A stretch of DNA of 64,000 bases, from contig NZ_CABPSC010000003.1 of NCBI RefSeq assembly GCF_902459585.1, forward strand, positions 186,001 through 250,000, written 5' to 3'. The translations under genes were made by a program, and so were the position numbers. The number at the start of each line of letters is the position of its first letter. Positions within the stretch are counted from its first letter, which is position 1. Below, piece after piece: positions 1-7,810 of this stretch. The notes beneath the pieces are model-generated. The model searched no databases. It had not been told where the DNA came from and saw nothing but the letters and a program-made list of their open reading frames with translations. Origin of the DNA: Pandoraea nosoerga. GTDB taxonomy: Bacteria > Pseudomonadota > Gammaproteobacteria > Burkholderiales > Burkholderiaceae.

Positions 1-1
1 G

Positions 2-136
2 CGGACGGTCTATCGCCTGGCTCAAAGGGGAGAGATCCCGGCGTTCAAGTTGGGAGGGACGTGGCGCTTCCGGCGATCCGAGCTGGATCGCTGGATTGCT
101 AGCAGCATTAGCAAGATGAAACCGGAGACGGACTGA
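2..136 (+). CDS. Excisionase-type helix-turn-helix protein, 3' end only
   Basis: The window opens inside this gene; 44 residues and the stop remain. The visible part contains YRLAQRGEIPAFKLGGTWRF, the recognition helix and wing of the MerR-like HTH_17 (excisionase/AlpA) family, followed by RRSELDRWI. Such proteins bind DNA as small regulators or recombination directionality factors. It lies 53 bp before the helicase gene on the same strand, so it may regulate the cargo operon. An ICE excisionase role cannot be excluded because the upstream context is missing. Confidence 0.75.
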   Translation, partial: RTVYRLAQRGEIPAFKLGGTWRFRRSELDRWIASSISKMKPETD

Positions 137-189
137 GTCTGGAAAGGCTAGCAGCCGGCTACGCCTGAGACATAAGGGGGAGACCGCAG

Positions 190-3069
190 TTGACGACAAC
201 ACAGCTCTTGACACCGCATCAACGTCAGTACGTTGCGTGGCTGCTCACGCGCCGTGCGGCGGGCGATTCCGTGGAATCGCTGGCCTCAACACTGGTCGAC
301 TCGCAGGTTGATCTCAATCCTCATCAGGTTGATGCTGCTCTCTTCGCCTGCCGCAATCCTCTTTCGCGCGGCGTACTCCTCGCCGACGAAGTGGGCCTCG
401 GCAAGACCATTGAAGCGGGGTTGGTGATCTCACAGCGTTGGGCCGAGCGACGCCGCAAGATTCTCATCATCGTTCCGGCCAACCTGCGCAAGCAGTGGCA
501 CCAGGAGTTGCAAGACAAATTCGGCCTGCAAGGATTGATTCTCGAAGCCAAAAGCTATAACGCGATCCGCAAGCAGGATCGACAGAATCCATTCCTCTTC
601 GCCTCCGGTCCGGTCATCTGTTCCTACCAGTTCGCCAAGTCCAAGGCTGACGATCTCAAGAGCATTGACTGGGACTTGGTCGTTCTCGACGAAGCGCATC
701 GCCTGCGCAACGTCTACAAGACCAGCAACGTCATTGCCAAAACCCTCAAGGATGCGTTGTCGCACGTTCACTCCAAGGTGCTGCTGACCGCAACGCCGTT
801 ACAAAACTCATTGTTCGAACTCTATGGGCTGGTCAGCTTCATTGATGACCGCGTGTTTGGAGATCTCGACAGCTTTCGCTCGCAATTTACTGGCCGGGAG
901 CAGGCGTTCAACGGTCTGCGTGACAGGCTGGCTCCCATCTGCAAGCGCACGCTGCGCAAACAGGTTCAGCCCTATGTGTCGTATACGGCGCGCGAGGCCA
1001 TCATCCAGGAATTCACGCCCTCAAGCGAAGAGCAGGAACTGTCCCGCCTCGTCGCTGATTACTTGCGCCGCCCCAACCTAAAGGCCATGCCTGAGGGACA
1101 GCGCCAGCTGATTTCACTGGTGCTCTGGAAGCTGCTTGCGTCCAGCTCACACGCCATCGCAGGTGCGCTGGAAACGATGGCCAAACGGCTTCAGGGAGTG
1201 CTCGACGAGACGGCCGAAATTCCTGATCTGGCCGAAGAACTCGACGAAGACTACGAATCCCTGGACGAAACTGCGGATGAGTGGAACGAGCAAGGCTCTG
1301 CTACGGCGGCACCAAGCCGCGCAGAGCGAGATGCCATTGCACAGGAAATCGAAGAGCTTCGCCACTTCAAGGAGCTGGCAACCAACATCCGTGACAATGC
1401 CAAGGGTAAGGCGCTGCTGACCGCACTGGATCGTGCCTTTGCCGAACTGGATCGGTTGGGTGCAGCCCAAAAAGCCATTATCTTCACCGAGTCCAAGCGC
1501 ACACAGGAGTATCTCCTGAGCTTGCTGGCTGACACGCCATACGGCGACGGCATTGTGCTCTTCAACGGCACCAACAGCGACCAACGTGCGCAGGCGATCT
1601 ACAAGGACTGGTTGAAGCGCCACGAAGGCACCGACCGCATCACCGGCTCCAAGACCGCCGACACCCGTGCGGCACTGGTCGAGCACTTCAAGGAACGTGG
1701 CAAGGTCATGATTGCCACCGAGGCCGGAGCCGAGGGCATCAACCTCCAGTTCTGCTCGCTCGTCATCAACTACGACCTGCCCTGGAACCCTCAGCGCATC
1801 GAACAACGCATTGGCCGGTGCCACCGCTATGGGCAGAAGTTCGACGTGGTGGTTGTGAACTTCGTCGATCTCAGCAATGAGGCGGACAAGCGCGTTTACG
1901 AACTGCTGTCGCAGAAGTTCCAACTCTTCGAGGGCGTGTTTGGGGCTAGCGACGAAGTGCTGGGTGCCATCGGTTCGGGCGTCGATTTCGAGCGACGCAT
2001 CGCGGATATCTACCAGAACTGCCGAGAACCAGAGGAAATCAAATCCAGTTTTGAACAGCTCCGCCTTGACCTGTCGGGAGAGATCAGTGACGCAATGGTC
2101 AAGACGCGTCAGGCATTACTCGAAAACTTCGACGAGTCAGTGCAGGAAAAGCTGCGCATGCGCGCCGACGACAGCCGCAACGCGCGCAATCGCTTCGAAC
2201 GCATGTTGATGGACCTGACCCGCGCAGAATTGATCCAGTATGCCTCGTTCGATGACAGCGGTTTCGATCTCTGCCAAATACCGACTGGAATCGAGCACAG
2301 CGGCCTCGCGGGCATCGAGCTGGGGCGCTACGAATTGCCCCGCCGCTCCGGTGATGCGCACCTATACCGCATCAGTCATCCACTGGCACGATGGGCTATC
2401 GAGCAGGCCAAGGCTCGGAAACTTGATGCAGTTCGTCTCATCTTCGACTACGACGCCTACGGTTCAAAAATCAGCACGCTTGAAGCCTATCGCGGCAAGG
2501 CTGGATGGCTCACCGTGAGACTGATCACTGTCGAGACCCTCGGCAACCGGGAAGAACATCTGCTAGTCGCCGCGGCAACAACCGACGGCGTTTTGCTCGC
2601 GGAAGATGACCCGGAAAAACTGCTGCGTCTGCCCGCAACCACGCAGGCAGTCAGTCTGTTCAACGTCCCCGACGCCACCCTTCTGGTCGATGTGGAAGCG
2701 CGCAAAAGCGCGCTCTTGCGCGAAGTCAACGAGCGCAACCTTGGTTACTTCGAGCAGGAAGTCCAGAAGCTGGATGCCTGGGCGGACGATCTGAAATTGG
2801 GTCTGGAGCAGGAGATCAAGGAGATCGACCGCGAGATCAAGGAGGTGCGCCGAACCGCCGCGACCTCGCCGACGCTGGACGAAAAGCTGTCATGGCAGAA
2901 GAAGCAGCGCGAACTGGAAGGCAAGCGCAGCAAGCTGCGCCGCGAGTTGTTTTCTCGACAGGATGAGGTTGAAGCACAGCGCAATGACCTCATTAGCCAG
3001 TTGGAATCGCAGCTTCAGCAGCAGGTGGAAGAGCACATGCTGTTCACCATTGAGTGGGGGTTGATATGA
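190..3069 (+). CDS. SNF2-family helicase (RapA/HepA- or DrmD-like), cargo defence operon
   Basis: The product has 959 residues and starts at TTG behind AAGGGGGAG. It is a superfamily 2 ATPase with the SNF2 layout: motif I DEVGLGKT (about 66-73), motif II DEAH (167-170), motif III LLTATPLQN, and motif VI QRIGRCHRYGQ (about 539-549). The C-terminal 100 residues are charged and read as coiled coil. SNF2 proteins translocate on duplex DNA and displace bound proteins; DrmD of DISARM and RapA share this layout. It is the first large gene of a five-gene co-oriented cluster with a methyltransferase and two nuclease candidates, which suggests a role in DNA-targeting immunity (inference). A bacterial chromatin or RNA polymerase remodeller is the alternative. 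Confidence 0.85.
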   Translation: MTTTQLLTPHQRQYVAWLLTRRAAGDSVESLASTLVDSQVDLNPHQVDAALFACRNPLSRGVLLADEVGLGKTIEAGLVISQRWAERRRKILIIVPANLRKQWHQELQDKFGLQGLILEAKSYNAIRKQDRQNPFLFASGPVICSYQFAKSKADDLKSIDWDLVVLDEAHRLRNVYKTSNVIAKTLKDALSHVHSKVLLTATPLQNSLFELYGLVSFIDDRVFGDLDSFRSQFTGREQAFNGLRDRLAPICKRTLRKQVQPYVSYTAREAIIQEFTPSSEEQELSRLVADYLRRPNLKAMPEGQRQLISLVLWKLLASSSHAIAGALETMAKRLQGVLDETAEIPDLAEELDEDYESLDETADEWNEQGSATAAPSRAERDAIAQEIEELRHFKELATNIRDNAKGKALLTALDRAFAELDRLGAAQKAIIFTESKRTQEYLLSLLADTPYGDGIVLFNGTNSDQRAQAIYKDWLKRHEGTDRITGSKTADTRAALVEHFKERGKVMIATEAGAEGINLQFCSLVINYDLPWNPQRIEQRIGRCHRYGQKFDVVVVNFVDLSNEADKRVYELLSQKFQLFEGVFGASDEVLGAIGSGVDFERRIADIYQNCREPEEIKSSFEQLRLDLSGEISDAMVKTRQALLENFDESVQEKLRMRADDSRNARNRFERMLMDLTRAELIQYASFDDSGFDLCQIPTGIEHSGLAGIELGRYELPRRSGDAHLYRISHPLARWAIEQAKARKLDAVRLIFDYDAYGSKISTLEAYRGKAGWLTVRLITVETLGNREEHLLVAAATTDGVLLAEDDPEKLLRLPATTQAVSLFNVPDATLLVDVEARKSALLREVNERNLGYFEQEVQKLDAWADDLKLGLEQEIKEIDREIKEVRRTAATSPTLDEKLSWQKKQRELEGKRSKLRRELFSRQDEVEAQRNDLISQLESQLQQQVEEHMLFTIEWGLI

Positions 3070-3239
3070 AGCTGCATCGCAGTATCAATAAGGCTTTCGA
3101 AGCCTTACCTTACGGCAAACTAGGATTTTCAGCCATTGTCGTGTTTAGGCGCGGCATGGATGGCATCTACCTAAGCAGTTTTTTCTTCCGACTAAGGTTT
3201 TGCCGAATTGGTGAACATGCTTCTCATGCAATCGCATGA
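3066..3239 (+). CDS. Possible small ORF, 57 residues, overlapping the helicase stop
   Basis: An ATG overlaps the helicase stop as ATGA, and a GTGGGGG run lies a few bases upstream. The predicted peptide begins MKLHRSINKAFEALPYGK and is rich in Phe, Arg and Leu. I recognise no family. Translational coupling is the only argument in its favour; it may simply be spacer between two operon genes. Confidence 0.25.
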   Translation: MKLHRSINKAFEALPYGKLGFSAIVVFRRGMDGIYLSSFFFRLRFCRIGEHASHAIA

Positions 3240-3270
3240 TTCAAAATGCATATTTTGTCTAGCGTAAAAT
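3240..3270 (+). promoter_or_regulatory. Weak candidate promoter before the PHP-ATPase gene
   Basis: The 230 bp gap is AT-rich compared with its flanks. TAAAAT at 3265-3270 could be a -10 box, with TTCAAA at 3240-3245 as a poor -35 at 19 bp spacing. The start codon is preceded by a strong AGGGGGAG ribosome binding site. The gap suggests that the ATPase gene can be expressed separately from the helicase. Confidence 0.3.
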
Positions 3271-3299
3271 AACTTGCAAGGAAAGAGCGAGGGGGAGAA

Positions 3300-6098
3300 A
3301 TGAAATATCCCGGATCGAACTGGTGGTCATTCGATTTCCATAATCACACGCCAGCGTCCAGCGATTACGATGCGGGAGAACGTACGGCTCTGACTGCGCG
3401 GGATTGGTTGTTGGCATACATGCGGTCAGGCGTGGATTGCGTTGCCGTCACTGATCACAACTCAGGTGGCTGGATTGATTCCCTAAAACAAGAACTAGAA
3501 GCAATGGCTAGCGAGCAGCCTCCTCATGCGAACTTCCGAAAAATTCACCTGTTTCCTGGCGCTGAACTTACTTCCTCTGAAGGGCTGCATATCTTGGCTG
3601 TGTATGGACCGGAAGAAGGGGCTGCAAAAATTCATGGCCTATTGACCTTGGCTCAGTACAACAACGATATCAACAACGCACACGGGATTTGCAATGTGGG
3701 TGCTTCTGTTATCTGCGACTACATTCACCAAACCGGCGGCGTAGCCATTCTGGCGCACGCCGAAGAGATTAATGGCATCTTTCACGGTTCTGTGGATACA
3801 AGCACGGGGAACTTCACTCCAACCAGGCCAGACCGCTCTATTGAGCAGATTCTGGAAAAGGCTGATGCCATTGAGATTCACGATGAGCACTCCCGCGCTG
3901 CCCAGTATTTCGCGGATAAGGTGAAAGGTCGAGCCATTGTGGACGGTTCCGATGCGCATCGAACGAATAAGGCAGGTGCGCGTCGTGTGTGGCTGAAAAT
4001 GGCACAGCCCAGTATCGAAGGACTGAAGCTGGCATTGCTTGACCCGACTAGCTCGTTATTACGCGCGCAAGAAAAACCAGCAGCACCTTTGCATAGGATT
4101 GTCTCGCTGCGGATTGAGCAGCTTCATTTGCGGCGGCAGCCCCTGGAGATTGTGTTCAGTCCGTGGTTCAACGCCGTTATTGGTGGGCGCGGCAGTGGCA
4201 AGTCCACTTTACTGGAGGCACTCCGGCTAGCTATTGCCCGCGAAGTAGATATTCTAGAGCTTGGCACTGCGCAAGAAAGTGATGTTGTTCGTGCATTCCA
4301 GCGTTTCCGCACCCCAGGCGGCGCGAGGGGAAACTCAGGCATGGTTAGGCAAGACACAACACTTGTCGCTACCGTCGAGAAATACGATCCGTCAACGAAT
4401 ATCAATGAAACCTATTCGTTTACATGGAAGCCGGCCGGATTCCAGGCGCAGAGATTGGATGCAGGTGTTTGGAAAGACACTGGGTTAAGTGTTGAGCAGG
4501 CTGCAAAGTTTTTTCCGGTCAAGGTATTCAGCCAGAAACAGATTTTCGAGTTGGCGGAACGTCCCAGCGCCTTGTTGACTTATATTGACCGCGCTCCGGA
4601 GGTTGGATTTCAGGCATGGAAGGAAAGATACGAAGATTTATGTCGTTTCTTGCGTGAGTTGCGCGGCAAAGAGCGAGTACTGTTGCAGAGCATTGAGAAA
4701 AAGGCGGAACTGGAAACGGAATTTCGTGAGGTTTCGCGCAAGACGCTGGCCTATCAACAATCCAACGTTGCTGGACAGGTCAAGGTATATCGGGATAATC
4801 AGCAGGCGCAGAAGGAGATCAACGATTTTATCGAGGTCATCTTCACCCCCATCCGTAAATTGAACGAAGCCCTGGAACAGGATAATCCCTACGCCAAGAG
4901 TCGATTGGGCAACATTGCTTTGCAAGTCCCCGACCCGTCGGATATCCAGCAAGAAGCTGCCAAAGTAACTATTGAACTGCATGCAAAGTATCAGGCGGTC
5001 CGCCAGATCATTGCTGAAATGCAGCAACTGGTTGCAGGGCTCCAGGAAAGCCAGCCGGTCGTGGACTATTTGCAGGAAACCGAAAGGGCAATCGCGGCGT
5101 ACCGTGATGAAGTCGCCCGACTGAGAGATCAGGGCATCGGCACGGCGCAAGAGGCTGAAGCAGCTTTTAAACGTAAGCAAGAGCTGGAAACAGCCTTAGC
5201 TGAGATCGCCGTTCAGCAGACTCAGCTGCTGACATTGCAGAAGCAGATTTTTGCGGCTTACGCACGGTTAAAGCTGCATCGCCGCAAGCTTACCCGATTA
5301 AGACGAAAGTTCGTTAACGATGTTCTGGTATCCAATCCGAACTTGCGCATCACAATTGATGAACAGGCGGATGTCGATCAGTCTAAAGACGAGTTTCGTT
5401 CCATCTTGCGATTGCAGGATGGAACCTTTGTCGACGATGTCCTCTCGATGGATGAGGCGACCGGACAGAAGACAGGATTGTTAGGAAAGTTGGTGGCGGA
5501 CGGCTTGCATGATCCTACACATAAACGTGTCACCAGCCTAAAGGCTGGGATTTTGGAACGCAACCGAGACATTCTCGGTCATGCCCTGCATGGCCGACTT
5601 GTAACGGCCATTAGCAGATTGAGCCCTGATGACTGCGATACTTTGCTGGAGTGGTTCCCGCAGGACTTTGTGAAAGTTGAGTTCAGGCGCAATCAGAACG
5701 AAAACTTCCAGTCGTTGGAGCGAGCTTCCGCAGGCCAAAAAACATCCTCGGTTTTGTCATTTCTGTTGTCACACGGCAACGAGCCCTTACTGCTGGATCA
5801 GCCAGAAGACGATCTCGACAATGCATTGGTTTCTGAGTTGGTGGTTAATCAAATTCGCAACAACAAATCACGCCGCCAAATGATTATTGTGACCCACAAT
5901 CCGAATATTGTGGTGAACGGTGATGCCGAATTAGTGTTGCCAATGGTATTTGCAGCAGGCCAGATTCAACAAAATGACGCTGGCGGCTTACAAGAAAGGG
6001 CTGTGCGAGAGCGCATCTGCAACATCATGGAAGGTGGGCGCGATGCGTTTCGCCAGCGCTACAAACGCATTCTTGAAGATCTGGACGCCTCGGTTTAG
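3300..6098 (+). CDS. TrlF-like protein: PHP phosphoesterase domain fused to ABC/SMC-type ATPase
   Basis: The 932-residue product opens with a PHP metal-dependent phosphoesterase domain: FHNH (13-16), VTDHN, PGAELT, LAHAEE and DGSDAH all match PHP metal-ligand motifs. An ABC/SMC-like ATPase follows, with Walker A GGRGSGKST at 295-303, a central coiled coil (about 440-680), Walker B LLLDQPEDDLDN near 831-842 and switch VTHNP near 863. This order fits TrlF-type ATPases and resembles the PHP-ATPase defence protein called ppl in the literature. It probably couples ATP hydrolysis to nucleic-acid or nucleotide cleavage (inference). By eye its base composition is more AT-rich than the genes on either side, so it may have joined the operon separately. 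Confidence 0.85.
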   Translation: MKYPGSNWWSFDFHNHTPASSDYDAGERTALTARDWLLAYMRSGVDCVAVTDHNSGGWIDSLKQELEAMASEQPPHANFRKIHLFPGAELTSSEGLHILAVYGPEEGAAKIHGLLTLAQYNNDINNAHGICNVGASVICDYIHQTGGVAILAHAEEINGIFHGSVDTSTGNFTPTRPDRSIEQILEKADAIEIHDEHSRAAQYFADKVKGRAIVDGSDAHRTNKAGARRVWLKMAQPSIEGLKLALLDPTSSLLRAQEKPAAPLHRIVSLRIEQLHLRRQPLEIVFSPWFNAVIGGRGSGKSTLLEALRLAIAREVDILELGTAQESDVVRAFQRFRTPGGARGNSGMVRQDTTLVATVEKYDPSTNINETYSFTWKPAGFQAQRLDAGVWKDTGLSVEQAAKFFPVKVFSQKQIFELAERPSALLTYIDRAPEVGFQAWKERYEDLCRFLRELRGKERVLLQSIEKKAELETEFREVSRKTLAYQQSNVAGQVKVYRDNQQAQKEINDFIEVIFTPIRKLNEALEQDNPYAKSRLGNIALQVPDPSDIQQEAAKVTIELHAKYQAVRQIIAEMQQLVAGLQESQPVVDYLQETERAIAAYRDEVARLRDQGIGTAQEAEAAFKRKQELETALAEIAVQQTQLLTLQKQIFAAYARLKLHRRKLTRLRRKFVNDVLVSNPNLRITIDEQADVDQSKDEFRSILRLQDGTFVDDVLSMDEATGQKTGLLGKLVADGLHDPTHKRVTSLKAGILERNRDILGHALHGRLVTAISRLSPDDCDTLLEWFPQDFVKVEFRRNQNENFQSLERASAGQKTSSVLSFLLSHGNEPLLLDQPEDDLDNALVSELVVNQIRNNKSRRQMIIVTHNPNIVVNGDAELVLPMVFAAGQIQQNDAGGLQERAVRERICNIMEGGRDAFRQRYKRILEDLDASV

Positions 6099-6109
6099 TC
6101 GGAAGAAAT

Positions 6110-7810
6110 ATGAGTAAGAAGCAAAAACTAGAACTGACATGGATTGGGAAGGAAAAGCGGCCCAAGCTGGAGCCGCGCATCCTGCTCGAAGAACCAGAGA
6201 AGTCGTACCACGCTAAACAGCGAGTAACTGATAACGACATCTTCGACAACCGATTGATCTTCGGGGACAACCTGCTGGCGTTGAAGGCATTGGAGCAGGA
6301 ATTTACTGGGAAAGTTAAGTGCGTATTCATTGACCCACCCTACAACACAGGCAGTGCATTTACACACTACGACGATGGGCTTGAACATTCCATCTGGCTG
6401 GGGCTGATGCGCGACCGGCTGGAGATCATCCGGCGGCTGTTGTCGGAGGATGGCTCGCTTTGGATCACCATCGACGACAACGAGTGCCATTACCTCAAGG
6501 TGTTGTGCGATGAGATTTTTGGGCGGGGGAATTTTGTGTGCAATGCCATTTGGGAGAAGGCCGATTCTCCCCGGAACTCTGCACGGCAGTTCTCAACGGA
6601 CCATGACCATTTGCTGGTCTATGCAAAGGCTCCTGAGTGGGTCCCCCGGAGGCTTGCGCGGACAGATGAGGCAAACTCAATCTACTCAAACCCGGACAAC
6701 GATAAACGGGGGCCTTGGCTACCTGGGGACCCGTATGCAAACAAGCCCTACTCTAAGGGCAAGTACACGATCACCGGGCCGACTGGCCGAGAATTCTCCC
6801 CGCCAGCGGGCCGCTATTGGCGAATTTCGGAAGAAAAGCTGCGGGAACTGGACAACGACGGGCGGATTTGGTGGGGGCCGACTGGCAACGCGCGGCCGAG
6901 CATAAAGCGCTACCTTGCTGAGGTTGGCGATTTGGTGCCGCGAACCCTTTGGTCCAAGGACGAGGTGGGAAGCAATCGCACGTCGAAAAATGAAATGCGC
7001 GCATTGTTTCCTGGCGACGAATCGTTCGGAACCCCAAAGCCTGAGCGCCTTCTCAAACGTGTTATCGAAATCGCCACTAACCCCGGCGATCTGGTACTCG
7101 ATTCCTTCGCTGGTTCCGGCACCACCGGCGCGGTCGCGCACAAGATGGGCCGCCGCTGGATCATGGTGGAACTGGGCGAGCACTGCCACACCCACATCAT
7201 TCCGCGCCTGAAAAAGGTCATTGACGGTGAAGACAAAGGTGGCGTAACTGAAAGCACGGGCTGGAAAGGCGGCGGCGGCTTCCGCTATTACCGTCTGGCG
7301 CCCAGCCTGATTGTCAATGATCGCTGGGGCAATCCCATCATCAACCCCGAATACAACGCAGCGCAACTGGCTGAAGCCCTGTGCAAGCTGGAAGGCTTCT
7401 CCTATGCACCTTCGGAAACGCATTGGTGGCAGCATGGCCACTCCAGTGAGCGGGATTTCATCTACGTCACCACGCAGAACCTGTCCGCCGACCAGTTGCA
7501 GGCACTCTCCGACGAAGTGGGTTCCGACCAGAGCCTGCTGGTGTGCTGCTCCGCGTTTCGGGGTGTGACGGCCGCCAAGGCGGCGGAACGCTGGCCGAAT
7601 CTAACGTTGAAGAAGATTCCAAAGATGGTGTTGGCCCGCTGCGAATGGGGCCATGACGACTACAGCCTGAACGTGGCCAACCTGCCGTTGGCCAAACCTG
7701 ATCCGGTGGATTCTGCTGCGTCCGCCGAGGCCGTCAATAAGAAGTCCAGGAACAGAAAAGTGGCTGCCACGCATTCGAATCAGGGCGGCTTGTTTGGGGA
7801 GGACGAATAA
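6110..7810 (+). CDS. Type III-like site-specific DNA (adenine-N6) methyltransferase, Mod
   Basis: The 566-residue protein shows motif IV DPPYNTG at 75-81 ahead of the AdoMet-binding motif I DSFAGSGTTG at about 331-340, the order of beta-class amino-methyltransferases such as type III Mod. DPPY indicates N6-adenine or N4-cytosine as target, with adenine most likely. A spacer of about 250 residues between the motifs would hold target recognition. Its stop overlaps the next start as TAATG, so it is coupled to the Res-like gene. It presumably protects host DNA and supplies specificity to the partner nuclease. It starts 11 bp after the PHP-ATPase gene. Confidence 0.9.
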   Translation: MSKKQKLELTWIGKEKRPKLEPRILLEEPEKSYHAKQRVTDNDIFDNRLIFGDNLLALKALEQEFTGKVKCVFIDPPYNTGSAFTHYDDGLEHSIWLGLMRDRLEIIRRLLSEDGSLWITIDDNECHYLKVLCDEIFGRGNFVCNAIWEKADSPRNSARQFSTDHDHLLVYAKAPEWVPRRLARTDEANSIYSNPDNDKRGPWLPGDPYANKPYSKGKYTITGPTGREFSPPAGRYWRISEEKLRELDNDGRIWWGPTGNARPSIKRYLAEVGDLVPRTLWSKDEVGSNRTSKNEMRALFPGDESFGTPKPERLLKRVIEIATNPGDLVLDSFAGSGTTGAVAHKMGRRWIMVELGEHCHTHIIPRLKKVIDGEDKGGVTESTGWKGGGGFRYYRLAPSLIVNDRWGNPIINPEYNAAQLAEALCKLEGFSYAPSETHWWQHGHSSERDFIYVTTQNLSADQLQALSDEVGSDQSLLVCCSAFRGVTAAKAAERWPNLTLKKIPKMVLARCEWGHDDYSLNVANLPLAKPDPVDSAASAEAVNKKSRNRKVAATHSNQGGLFGEDE

